Source: Phytophthora colocasiae (Eukaryota; Oomycota; Peronosporomycetes; Peronosporales; Peronosporaceae). From it: a stretch of DNA of 64,000 nt. The translations under genes were made by a program, and so were the position numbers. Location: the NCBI GenBank assembly GCA_018806915.1, contig JAGKQI010000083.1:248001-312000 (forward strand), given 5' to 3'. Of the stretch, positions 41,692 to 52,817 are shown in pieces (position 1 is the first letter of the stretch; every line of letters begins with the position of its first letter). Under the pieces are notes generated by a model. It worked only from the letters and a program-made list of their open reading frames with translations. It was not told where the DNA came from and did no database searches.

Positions 41692-42777
41692 TTAGAGCAG
41701 CATATTGGCCTCCGGTTCGTCTTTAGGCTCGCCGTCAGTCATAGACTCCTCTGCAGATGTCTCGGCCTCGTCGTGCGCTGCCTCCTTCTGCTTGAGTGCG
41801 GATGGGAACGTCTCGACCGGAATCAAACTGAACTCGACGTTCGTAGGCTTGCCAGCTTCGTCCGAGACTACAGCAGCAACCAGGTTTACAGTCACTGCGT
41901 TGCCTCCCGCAGCAGTCGACTTGACTAGGACGCTAGTGGACTGGTTCGTCTCGCGGACCTTCTTCATGATACTATCTAACTTGTCCTGGTCCGCACACAA
42001 GTACGGCCGCAACGTCTTCTGCTTCTTCAGCACTGGCTCGGACTGGCCCGTGTGCTTGACAAAGGCACTGTTGAACGTGACTGTCTGCATGTCCATATCC
42101 AGGACGACGCGAGGCGTTGTAGTCTTCTGGAACACACCACGCACGACCTTATCAGCACCGGAAGTGGACTTTTGTGCCTGTGCTCGGAACGCTTCGGCCT
42201 GCTTCTCAGCACGCTCAGCCTTCTGCTTGGCAATGAGCAAGTTGCTCCGCAGCATCTCAATGTAATGGGACGCATTGTCCAGAATGGACTGTTTGTTCTT
42301 CTTGGTTTGCACGCCAGCTTCGTCCAGCATGTCCTTGAGCTGGTTGATGCGGTCGTTGAGCTTGAACATGCGCTTCTTCTCCTTCAGGTTGAGGTCCTCC
42401 CGAGAGCGTTTGGAGCCACTTCGAGCAGATGAAGGAGTGACCACTGCTCCATTTGCGTACTCGTAGTCCGAAGACACGTGCAGCATCTGCGCACCCATCG
42501 GTGGGGGAGCGTAGTAGTGACCACCACCCTGCACATTCATCATGAGAGGTTCAGTGGCATGTTGTGGCGTCATAGCGTGTTGGGGTGTCATGGCATGCTG
42601 AGGGGTCATGGCGTGTTGCGGGGTGCCCTGGTGCACCATTTGGCTGTAGTCGGCCATGGCGTTGGGCGGTTGCATGAAGATTTTAGGACGTTCTCCGCTT
42701 TGCATGTGTTGTTGCTGGTAGCCCATGGCGTTGGCAGGGGAAGGAGCGTATCCGTAGTCCGGGGTGGGCGCTAGCAT
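41692..42777 (-). CDS. bHLH transcription factor with PAS-like region
   Basis: 361 residues, intronless. Residues about 121-180 form a basic helix-loop-helix: GSKRSREDLNLKEKKRMFKL, NDRINQLKDMLDEA, a loop with KKNK, then SILDNASHYIEMLRSNL, running into a coiled coil (AKQKAERAEKQAEAFRAQ). Residues about 215-325 (TPRVVLDMDMQTVTFNSAFV, a KHTGQSEPVL loop, VSDEAGKPTNVEFSLIPVE) look like a PAS-type sensor/dimerisation fold. The N-terminus is Pro/Gln/Met-rich with four TPQHAM-type repeats; the tail is acidic. A nuclear regulator; targets unknown. A Copia element lies 73 bp upstream of its start codon. Confidence 0.85.
   Translation of the reverse strand: MLAPTPDYGYAPSPANAMGYQQQHMQSGERPKIFMQPPNAMADYSQMVHQGTPQHAMTPQHAMTPQHAMTPQHATEPLMMNVQGGGHYYAPPPMGAQMLHVSSDYEYANGAVVTPSSARSGSKRSREDLNLKEKKRMFKLNDRINQLKDMLDEAGVQTKKNKQSILDNASHYIEMLRSNLLIAKQKAERAEKQAEAFRAQAQKSTSGADKVVRGVFQKTTTPRVVLDMDMQTVTFNSAFVKHTGQSEPVLKKQKTLRPYLCADQDKLDSIMKKVRETNQSTSVLVKSTAAGGNAVTVNLVAAVVSDEAGKPTNVEFSLIPVETFPSALKQKEAAHDEAETSAEESMTDGEPKDEPEANMLL
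42553..42624 (-). repeat. four 18-bp tandem repeats in the bHLH gene
   Basis: Encodes TPQHAM three times and TPQHAT once (residues 52-75). An in-frame minisatellite, expected to vary in copy number between isolates without breaking the frame. Confidence 0.85.
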
Positions 42778-42850
42778 AATGAGAGTCTGGTCGAGGGTTT
42801 TTTTGATCAGGAAACGGTTCGCGATGGGGAAAGAGAGGAGCTTTGCAACG

Positions 42851-43129
42851 TGTTGAGGTTAGGGCTCGTTCACAGGGACCACCTCTACACCGTGTCTTCT
42901 ATAAACTAATAACGAAGAGACACGGTACTTTTGACTCTAATAAATAATGTACTAAAATGTCTGTGACATCAGTACGATGAATGGTAGCGGCAATTCTAGA
43001 CTACGTTTCTGAATGCCGCATACTATTTTCTAGTAAGTAGCTATCTACTTTCTTAAACATTAATCTTACTTCTTCTTTTTCTCTCTTCTACCCTACTTCC
43101 TTCAAGCTGCGCCCAAGTTCCCCGCAACA
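42851..43129 (+). repeat. Copia II 5' LTR
   Basis: 279 bp, left neighbour CAACG. Ends CGCAACA. Confidence 0.9.
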
Positions 43130-43141
43130 GGTTATGAGCCC
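43130..43141 (+). promoter_or_regulatory. candidate primer-binding site overlapping gag start
   Basis: GGTTATGAGCCC lies right after the LTR. Its complement GGGCTCATAACC resembles the anticodon arm of a methionine tRNA (CAT anticodon), the internal primer site known for Drosophila copia and yeast Ty5. The ATG within it is the apparent gag start. Confidence 0.5.
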
Positions 43142-44372
43142 TCAGCAAGCCTCAAGTGCCGACTTCCCCCGACTCTCTGGTGCTAAGAATTTCGACGTCT
43201 GGAAGGCCCAGTCAGTGCATCGCTCGATGGCAAGCATCTGCTCGGTTTCGTCACCAAGAAGGATTACAATGGGGTCAGTGAAGACGAAGATGAAGACTCC
43301 GACGACGACCTGGCTGAGTCCGACGACGACGAAGCTGCCTCCAAGCCAAGTTCTCCGGCTGGCATCGACTCGGATGAGGTCGACTTCGAGGACAGCTCGG
43401 ATGAGCTGCAGCCCAGCGACGGCGACGACACTCCGCCATCAAAGAAAAACCAAGCGCGCTGATCTTCCCATCGTTCGCCCGTTTGCTGAGCGCGACGCCA
43501 GCCGGGATCACCAAACAAGTCAAGCGACGCAAGCCTACCCCGCCGTCTGCTAGACACCTTCGTCGTATGGAAGCGCAAACCAAGGCTTTCCTGATGAAGA
43601 CGATGGATGATACTCATATCCGTCTTGTCAAGAACCTGACAACGGCCTTCGACATCTTTCAGGCCATCTGTACCAAGTACGAGGGTGCAGCCTTTCATGG
43701 CGACCCCTACTTCATCCAGCACTTCCTTATGAGATCAAGTATGAAGAAGGCGGTGATCTGACCAGCTTCTTCCTTGAGCTGAAAACGCGATGAAAGCCGC
43801 GTCTGAAGCAACTGAGTCTCCCTTGACCGATGGGCAGAAGTCATTATACCTGTTCCTCTGATGCCAAAGACTTGGAAGGATGATCTCCGAGTTTGGAAGG
43901 TGTGCGGGAAGTATATCCGTATGATGAACTCAAGATGAGTATTGAGACCAGGTTCGCGAGATCCAAGCTCAAGAACGTTACAGCTGCATCAAAGGGACAC
44001 CTGAGAGTCAAGCAACTCAGGCTGAACGGGCTCTCATTGCTCCTTCTCAGGATTCCGCGTTGGCTGCTCAAGCATCTGTCCCAGTTGATGTCTGCAGCTA
44101 CTGTCAGAAACCACGTCACAACATCCGTCAGTGCCGTACTCTGCAGAAGGACTTACGTGATGGATGTGTCAAGGCAGGCAATTGTTCTTCCTGCCAACTT
44201 CGAGTTACGAAGGTCCCAACAACTACCGGTCGCATCCTTACAACAACAACAAACCAAGGGCGATCTGGACGTGGAGGTGGATCATGGCACCAAAATGGTC
44301 GCGGCGGTCGTGGTGGTGGACGTGGCCGCGGTAACTACGGTGGAAATCACCAACACCGGCAAACAACGGCAA

Positions 44373-44406
<34 letters not shown>

Positions 44407-47400
44407 AACAACAAATCCTCTCGTCGCGATGAAGGTGGATACGATCAGTCACGTCGCAAAGAGACCCTGATTGCAGTTGTGTCGAATGTACAAACGGCTA
44501 CATCCGCTATCAGTCTCACGGCGCAACCTAGCTGCCAGGACTTTGATTTCAGCTGGACGATTGACTCAGGTTGCAGCAGCCACGTCACGCAACATGTGGA
44601 ATGGTTCAAGACTAAAACACCTGCAAGCGGAGGCATCACTGTCGGTGGAAAATCGCAAGTCCCCATCGAAGCTATTGGTACTGTAGAGCTCCAGATCACG
44701 GACTCCAAGCCAACTGCGGACGCTCACGCTTCACGATGTCCTCCTTGCGCCGAAACTGCAGTACAACCTGCTGTCAGTCGCTGCCGCTGTCGACGATGAC
44801 TTCCGTTTTGGCTTTAAACGTACTATGTGTACTGTCCAAACAAACCACCGCTTCTCGATCAAGGCGATGAAATCCGCGACATCGAAGCTCTACCAATTCG
44901 AAGCCTCTCCACTGCCGAAGGCCGAAGCTCACGTGGCTACCACAGGTAAGTCGACTCGACTCATGCTACTACACAAACGTCTTGGTCATCCTAACATCCG
45001 TGTTTTACAGGCACTCACTAAAGACCAAGCTCTTCATGGACTGGATGCACCAGCTGTAGTTAGACCAGATTCTTTCTTTTGCACAGCATGTACTTACGCG
45101 AAGTCACACCGCGCTCCTTTTCCATCCAATAGACATGTTGAACGCTCTACTAGCCCCTTACATAAAGTTCACTCTGATATTTGTGGCCCTCTTCCCGTCC
45201 CAAGCCTTATGGCTGCCGCTACTTCGTCGTCTTCATTGACGACTTCAGTCGCTACATGTTTACCTATCCGATGAAGGCACGTAGTGAACTCTACTCATGC
45301 TACAAAGACTTTCGCATGAAAGCTTTGAATATATTCCGAAGTGATGTTCATACTCTTGAATATCTCTTGCCACCGCCGGATGTGGACATCCAGGCCTTGC
45401 AGGCTGACAACGCTAAAGAGTACGAGAAACTGGGACGCGTTATTTTTCTAAGTATGGAACGCACGCTCAATTTACCGTACTTGCCATACACCACAATAGA
45501 ATGGTGTTGCGGAACGCCGCATGCGCACAATCATGGAACGTGTACGAGCGCTACTGTTAGATGCCTCGCTCCCCAAACCACTCTGGGAGAATGTGTTACG
45601 ACACTCCTCAACATGACACCAAGCGCTAACACACAGGATTGCACACCGTTTGAGTTGTGGTACAATCGAAAGCCGACTGTTCAATATCTGAAAGTGTTTG
45701 GCTGTACGCGGCGTATGTCCATATCAACGACATCTACAGGGACAAACTTGATCCCCGTGCCAAACTGTGTATCTATCTCGGAATTCCCGAGCACAAGAAA
45801 GGATATCGACTCATGGATGTCAAAACCCATGGTGTCGTTTACAGTCGAGATGTGGTTTCAATGAGATTGACTTTCCGACTATTGAAAATATTGAGGTAAA
45901 CGTCGGGACCGCTCCAGCTACCGGATCACCTAACCGAAGCGCCTATTATTGCTGACGAACTTCCAGCATTTGTTCCATCGGAAACACAAGCCTATCCATC
46001 CCAGCCTGAATCTCCAGGTAACTCAGTTGTAGAACCAATCTGCATCTACTTCCGCTTCGAACCAGCTTCCTTCTCTTGGGAGGCTCTGGAACGTGGCGTC
46101 TTGACATACTCTTTTGTTACGGAGACGCCGTCACAACCGTCGACCACAAGTGTGAAACGCCCACTTGGTATGACGAAGAAATCAATCTGGCGCGTTAAAC
46201 TCCGCCTTGAAGACATCCAGGAAGTCGAGGAACGCACATGTCTTGTTCTTAGCCTACTTGCAATTCGTCATGTGCCGGAACCAAAAACGTACCATGCGGC
46301 GATGCGCCTCGTCTTACGCAAATAAGTGGCACGCAGCTGCTGACTCGGAATACCAGTCCCTAATGACCAACCAGACGTGGATCCTGGTTCCTCCTCCCAA
46401 TAACCGCAAAGTACTCCAAAACCCCGGTGGGTCTTTGTTGTTAAATACACTGGCTCAGGAGAAATCGATCGCTTTAAAGCTCGGTTAGTTATTAAAGGCT
46501 TCTTGCAGCAATATGGCGTTGATTACAATGAGATATTTGCCCCCGTCATCCGTATGGAAGTCCTACGCCTGCTACTAACGATTGCAGCTCTTCTTGACTT
46601 TGAAATTCACTAGATGGATGTCAAGACAGCGTTTCTCAACGGAACCTCTTGACGAGGAAATATATATGAAACAAATCCAGAAGGGGTTTGTAGTTCCTAG
46701 AAAGGAAGGCCTCGTTTGTAAACTTCTCAAAAGTCTTTACGGTCTCAAACAGGCACCTCGTATCTGGTATCAAACCTTGTCCGCTTTCTTGGAAAGCCTT
46801 GGATTCCACAAACTGATTAAAGATCGATGTGTTTTCATGGCAACACTCGAAGGCGAGACATGTTACGTAGCAGTCTATGTTGATGACTTACTGATCATTG
46901 CACCAACTGTCAACCTCGTATAAAGTCAGATCAAATCTGCCTTGAACAAAAGATTCTCCATGACAGATTTAGGGAGGTGAAGTACATTCTCGGCTGGTCA
47001 ATCGAACGAAACCGCGAAGCTCGAACGATATTTATCCACCAACGCAAGTATGCACGCACAGTGTTAGATCGCTTTAAAAACCTTGTAACATATCCAGTGG
47101 CAACTCCATCAGACCGTAATGCCAAACTTACAACTCAAATGCAACCAAATACACAACTTGAAAAGAGCAAATGGAAGGTATTCCCTACCGTGAAGTTGTA
47201 GGTAGTGTCATGTATCCTCATGGTTGGCACAAGACCCGATCTAGCATTCTACATGCGCGATGTCAGCAATTTCCTTGCTAATCCTGGACAGGAACACTGG
47301 AAAGCAGTGATTAGAGGGCTTAAAGTACTCTCAGGTACAGACGACCTTGGTCTCTTACTGGGAGGGTCAAAGCTGGTCAATGCAGCAAACCTTGCAGACC

Positions 47401-47840
47401 ACCTCATGGCGTACACTGATTCAGACTATGCCAATTGCCCTGACACAAGACGCTCTGTTGGTGGCTACATCACTATGGTAGACCACAGCCCAATCTCCTG
47501 GCTTTCGAGGAAGCACCACACAGTTGTGCTCTCGACAACAGAAGCAGAATACATTGCACTATGTCACTGCATGCAGGAGTTAATTTTTCTTAAGCTACTG
47601 CTCAAAGAATTTGGATTCTTAACCTCAAAAGCAGTCAAGATTCAAGAAGACAATCAAAGCTGCATTAAGATCTCGAATAATCCGGAATTACACGGGAGAT
47701 CGAAGCATATTGATATTCGATATCATTTTGTACAAGAGAAGGTTGAGCGACATGAATTTAGTATTGTATACTGCAACACCAAATCAATGGTAGCAGACAT
47801 TTTTACTAAAGCGCTTGATAAGCATCAATTTGAGACTTAA
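43134..47840 (+). pseudogene. Copia II gag-pol, heavily frameshifted
   Basis: Pieces in Copia order but many frames: gag MSPQQASSADFPRLSGAKNF; acidic linker; zinc-knuckle region CSYCQKPRHNIRQC near 44095; protease WTIDSGCSSHVTQ near 44560; integrase zinc finger and core (LGHPNIRVLQAL, FFCTACTYAKSHR, FIDDFSRYMFTYP); RT with LKSLYGLKQAPRIWY and YVDDLLIIA; RNase H YTDSDYANCPDTRRSVGGY to DIFTKALDKHQFET at 47840. At least eight shifts or stops (for example the TAG after FEIH at about 46611) separate them. It cannot supply its own Pol. Confidence 0.85.
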
Positions 47841-48931
47841 GAAACAAGTTAGGTATGCACTCTCTTGCTAAACTTAACAGTTGTTTACTTTAAAATACAC
47901 GATAAATTTCATCATTTCATATATTACTTCACAACTAATAAAGAGTCACGTAGTAACATGAGTTTTTCCCTTTAAGAACTTTAACAGTAAAAGGTTTTCT
48001 CATTTACTTAGTGAGGTTTATACTCAAAGAGTTTTCCTGGCACACAGCCGCCAAATTTACATTTACATTTACATTTACAATAGAACAAAATGTGAAGAAA
48101 CAAGAATGAAATATATTTAGAATTTAATCTAAAAGTGCAACTTTACGAACGAACATCACTATGTTAGTTGTCCAAAGGCCGCTGAGACGAGTCGTCCAAA
48201 CTGTCTTCTGGGCACCACGGACCTGGAGGACAAATGCATGTCCAACTGCCAAAGTGTTGCTGGCAGCAACCAAAATAGACACCGTCCTCTAAGGGCAACG
48301 TGCTATGGCATCGACACCTCGGTGTCCAGTACGGTGCCTGTTGAACTCAATTTCCTCCAATGATAGTCTCGAACCAGCTATATGTAATTGCAATACAAAA
48401 GCCCGAAATTTTTTCCATGATATGCCACGAGAAAGGTCTTGACAAGTTCGGTACCTGTAGTCGTAGAATCGACGATTACAGGCAATGGAGTCGCGGAAAT
48501 GCATGTTGAATTTCTTGCTGTTACATTCAGTTGAGTAGATGTCTTGGGTCCTCAAAGCTAATTATTGAACTACCGTGTATAATGCATGGCTAACCTGGGC
48601 AGACCTAGGCATGATCTCCGGGGCTGGCGTTTGATAACGGAACCCCAGACCAATCTGCCAGATCAACGCAGGCTAACCCATACACGTACAATAGTTGCAA
48701 TGAAATAGACACCAATCACAGTCCACGGCAGTGAATTTAATGCTCAGAAGCCACTAGCAAATTCAAATAACCACAAGAATGCTCCACTCGCCACTGGCAA
48801 AACAGAAACAATGCTCCAAACGTCACTGAAAGGCGCAAAACTCAGTGCTAAGGTGTTCAAAGAACGGTAGTCGATCACTTCTTGCTCAGGAAACTGCTTA
48901 CAAACTTCAGAAGCTGCTGAAATAATCCAAT

Positions 48932-49086
48932 GAGACTTTCTTGAGACGCTGTACTGGCAGTATAGATGCTGAACTAGCCAGAAGAGACTTTCACGAGACG
49001 TTGTACTGGCAGTTAAGATGGAGAACTAGCTGAAGAAACTTTGACGAGACGCTGTGCAGGATGTCGAGATGCTGAGGTATGCTAGA
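48932..49086 (+). repeat. three imperfect 51-52 bp tandem repeats
   Basis: Units start GAGACTTTCTTGAGACGCTG, GAGACTTTCACGAGACGTTG and GAAACTTTGACGAGACGCTG, each followed by TACTGGCAG-like and GATGCTGAACTAGC-like segments. Confidence 0.75.
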
Positions 49087-49389
49087 AGGCGCAGAAGTGG
49101 AAATGAGCTGCTCAGTGGACACACAGAAGCATGTAGGTTCCGCCTAAGCCGCACAAAGCACGATTGAGACCTCGCTGACAGCATATCAACATGCTTTTCT
49201 TTAAATGTTTGGTCTGTAGCCAAAGGTTATGCTGCTCTGCCACGCGCATTATGGATAAGACAGCCACATGTATCGTCCCACTTCAACAATCGTACTCTTA
49301 AAATCTATCACTCTAAAACTTAATTCGTTTTGCACTTACACCTCATTTTTAAATCTGCCACCTGATGCCCAGGTGGCCGATATCGGTGA

Positions 49390-49437
49390 TTTGGACTCCA
49401 CCTCGCCAGAAAACCGCCCTGGCGAGAAGAGTCCAAA
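49390..49437 (+). repeat. strong two-part hairpin in Copia II tail
   Basis: TTTGGACTC pairs with GAGTCCAAA, and inside it CTCGCCAG pairs with CTGGCGAG around a 9-base loop. It lies about 170 bp before the 3' LTR, so it would be in the 3' part of the genomic RNA. Confidence 0.7.
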
Positions 49438-49609
49438 ATCCGGTCTCCGTTGGCTGTAGGGCCTCTAGAGCTTCAAAAACGAAAAATACTTGATTTCGTG
49501 TAGCCATTTTGTGGATTGACTGAACACTTTTAAAAGGGTTTTAACAGACCAATCAAAACACGTATATTTTATTATCCAATGATGTTCCCTGATGTCGATC
49601 CAGGGAGGC

Positions 49610-49888
49610 TGTTGAGGTTAGGGCTCGTTCACAGGGACCACCTCTACACCGTGTCTTCTATAAACTAATAACGAAGAGACACGGTACTTTTGACTCTAAT
49701 AAATAATGTACTAAAATGTCTGTGACATCAGTACGATGAATGGTAGCGGCAATTCTAGACTACGTTTCTGAATGCCGCATACTATTTTCTAGTAAGTAGC
49801 TATCTACTTTCTTAAACATTAATCTTACTTCTTCTTTTTCTCTCTTCTACCCTACTTCCTTCAAGCTGCGCCCAAGTTCCCCGCAACA
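49610..49888 (+). repeat. Copia II 3' LTR
   Basis: 279 bp, right neighbour CAACG. Identical by eye to the 5' LTR. Confidence 0.9.
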
Positions 49889-50919
49889 CAACGGAACTTC
49901 GACTTGACGTTTAGGTACTTTCGCCTTGGACTGTGGAGGTTGGAGGCCAATTGGGAAATGGGAATGCAGAGGTTCGCGCAAGGAGCAGATGGCAGACGGA
50001 CGATCCATTCGCACTCCAGTTTCATTTCCAAGAGTTGCACCGCCACGACCTGCGATTGGGCGCCATGGTGACCAGTGAAAAGCACGGTTTCTACGGTTAC
50101 AAAGTCAGTCCTGGATTCGCACTGGTTCGGTGGCACGAAAAGTACAAGCCTTCCTGTGGCAATTTTGATGAAACGCGTGCCAAGTTTTGACTGACGACCT
50201 TTTTTGAGACGTCTACGCTGGCGAGGAATCCGCGGTGTATTGGAGAATCCATGTAGCATTTTTCAGCAGTAGACTATCCCTGCATCGACTTGCAACGTCG
50301 TGCAGCGTTTTGTTTTGTCCAGAAAGTTGCGTGGACGTTAGTATTCCTGAGCTAAAGTTCTTCTGGTGCTGGACTCACATGTTGCCATTCTGGAACGATA
50401 ATTCCACATCGGATGCAGTAAGAGAACGACAAAAGTCTCACCGCGAAACAAGCAACTCTCAGAGCATGTGAGACCTGGCCTCGTGCGGTGATGGTCTATG
50501 GATTGCCTTGCCGTCGAGTCGTGCATGCGTAGACCTGTACTGTATACTCAAGGAAGTGAAGCGTCCTTAGCCATGTTTGAGCGGGAACTCGAGTCCGAAT
50601 CGGAAGGCTGCCCTCATACGTCAGCGGTGCATCAGCAACAAGACGGCATGACGACCGATCTGGACAATGACTCGTTGTCCACCAGCACAAGAATCTTGCA
50701 CAGCACAGTATCCAGAATACGATAATAGTTAGTGTTCATCGAACACTGTTCATGCACGGGTCCGTTGCACAATGCCACCGAAACTTGGCGCTCGTCATGC
50801 AGCTGGCTAAAGGGCAGCAATGAGTAAGTGCATTTCACATTGAGACTCAACTCGAGAGTGGTTCCAGTCTCTTCAGCTGGCAGCATTTCGAGTTTAAAAT
50901 GCACTACAACGTCATTTTG
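49889..50919. other. former upstream region of bHLH gene; weak frames only
   Basis: Before the Copia II insertion this 1-kb stretch continued the promoter side of the bHLH gene. A minus-strand frame at 50632-50904 (KLEMLPAEETGTTLELSLNV and RILDTVLCKILVLVDNES) has protein-like composition and could be an exon of an unrecognised gene, but I see no second exon that settles it. Confidence 0.35.
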
Positions 50920-52674
50920 TTAAGCGCGCGCGTGCTTCAGTGCAGCAGCTTCCGGATTAAACTCGGGTGTCTCGATAAACTGCAGAAAAAGGTTTGTGAG
51001 ACGCTTGCGTAGCCCCTCGAGACTCTTCTCTTTCCTCCCGCGACTCAGCATGTCGGCCTCGCGATCGATGAGCTCCACAAGTTCGCGAGTAAGCGCACAG
51101 TCGAACTCTTGTACCGTCCACTTGATATGTAGCAGCATATCTAAGCGCTCGTCCACCGAACGGAGTGGGGTACGTAGTCCATGGTACAAATCCATGAGCT
51201 CCTTGGCACGTACTGTGAACGGTGTGTGGACTTCCTTAATGCCACCGTCACTCATCTGCCATTGTTTCGGCCGTGCCATAAATTGTAACATCGCTTCGAT
51301 ACGCTGTTTGCGGTTGGAGTCTGTAGCTGAGAGTTTCAGCCGGTCAATAGTCTGTAGCAACTTCGTCTCCTTGGCCAAAATGGCATCAAGAGCTTGTTGT
51401 CTCTCGACTGGATTCATTTCTATTTGTTCGCGAACCTTCCGACATTCCACTTGTCGCCACTTGTCCAGTTCATTGTAGAGCACTTCAAAGTCGCTCACCG
51501 TGTTCGGGTGCATCCGGCGATTCACTTCACGACGTTGGCGACTTAAGTCTTCGGCTTGGTTCTCTCGTGCTTCGATCTCGGCAAGTTTCATCGCCCGACG
51601 ACGTGTTTCAAGGATGTTAAACACGTACAGTCGAGCTCGATATCCTCGCCACAGACGCTGCATGAGTAGTACCGAGTCTTCGCGTAGACTGTCGAGCTGG
51701 TACGAGTCAAAGTACGGACGTGCTGTCACGTGGCGGTCAAATGACTCGTCCAGTTTCAGGTCACGTCGGGACATTTGCGTCCCAGACTCGCGATGAGTCT
51801 GTAGAGACCGAGTTACAAGGTTTTGCGTTTGAGTCTCGCGATGGAAGCGTACCGGGCCCATATTACGACGTGCTCTTGATAAAATAGTCTGGATTCACAC
51901 AGGTTAACCTTGAAGTTACTTTAGAGAGAGATACTAGTACGCAATAGGAAAGCAAACCTGAGAGGAGGCATGGTGGAATTGTTGTTGGGTTTTCCTGTGT
52001 CGAAATCCCCCTAGATACGGTTTATGGCCTGTAAACTTGTCAATCTCGACAGTAATGATGCTGGTGCTATCAGTTTGCTCTGCAAAAGAAAAACAGGTTC
52101 AGAAAGCAGTAAAGGACAATCAATCCTTAAGTCGTCCTTTACCATTGTAGACTTGCACTTGGATACGGTTTGGCATGACATAGTTGCTAATGGATGGTAA
52201 TTTGGCAACGTACGCTTCCAGCAAGCACTCAGCGTTTCCTCCGGGCAGTCCATACATTGCAAGTGTCAAGTCTTCCTCCTTCTCATCTGCATCACGCGGT
52301 CCTCGAAGATCTGGAAAACTCACAAGCTCGGGATCTAGCTGCAAGTCGGCACAGAGCATTTTCCGGAGTAAACCGAGGGTAGTATCAGCTGTGACGGTCA
52401 CTCGATGCCTCACGTTGTCAGGCTGCAATACCACGAGCAAAGAGAATTCGTGGGGCTCGAGCTGTTCGGATGAAGCATGGAGAAAAGCAGCCATCGCCAT
52501 CTCCGAGGCAGGCGACGGTTCTACTGTATCATCCACACAATTCTCCATGTTTTTCTCGTTCATCTCTTGTGTTGCAGGGTCTTCGACTTCATCAGAGGTC
52601 ACCACTGGTTCGTCCATAGACATATCTACCTGTTGCTCTTCATCCGCAACAAATTGCTCCTCGTCACCGTCCAT
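50920..52674 (-). CDS. IQUB: IQUB-like axonemal protein (ubiquitin-like plus IQ motif)
   Basis: Homologue of IQ and ubiquitin-like domain protein, a component of motile cilia and flagella (radial spoke region in animals), fitting flagellate zoospores. Exons 52674-52143, 52079-51958 and 51888-50920 with introns of 63 and 69 bp give 540 residues. The ubiquitin-like domain is at about 77-155 (FSLLVVLQPDNVRHRVTVTA, TTLGLLRKMLC). The diagnostic bridge MPNRIQVQVYN, then VEIDKFTGHKPYLGGFRHR with QFHHASSQ, crosses both introns. The IQ motif is at about 291-307 (VLLMQRLWRGYRARLYV). A long helical C-terminal region follows. Shorter than the animal protein mainly at the N-terminus. Confidence 0.88.
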
Positions 52675-52817
52675 GGTCGAAGCACTATTAGATTCTGGAA
52701 GGCCACCCCTTCAATACACTCCCCGAGTCGTTTCACCATGTGGATTTTTGGTACGGTTTTGACATTTTGTTCGTAATGTGCATCGCTTTGCTCTAGGAGG
52801 TGCTATAACTGCAGGTT

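Larger units (their letters stand above)
47841..49609 (+). other. Copia II 3' noncoding tail
   Basis: 1.77 kb between the end of RNase H and the 3' LTR, unusually long for a Copia element. It holds (ATTTAC)4 at 48055-48078, a three-copy tandem repeat at 48932-49086, and a hairpin at 49390-49437. No believable protein is found. It could be captured host sequence or a regulatory or packaging region. Confidence 0.6.
42851..49888 (+). mobile_element. second Ty1/Copia element family, LTRs identical
   Basis: 7,038 bp in plus orientation. LTRs of 279 bp (TGTTGAGGTTAGG...CCCCGCAACA) appear identical by eye. TSD CAACG at 42846-42850 and 49889-49893. The internal part holds a broken gag-pol (43134-47840) and then about 1.77 kb of noncoding sequence before the 3' LTR, preceded by the purine-rich CCAGGGAGGC. 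Unrelated in sequence to the array at 16836-27372. Confidence 0.9.

Noticed and set aside
49861..50259. 132-residue minus frame reaching into the Copia II LTR
   Set aside because: It ends inside the LTR, so it is created partly by the insertion; no domain is seen.
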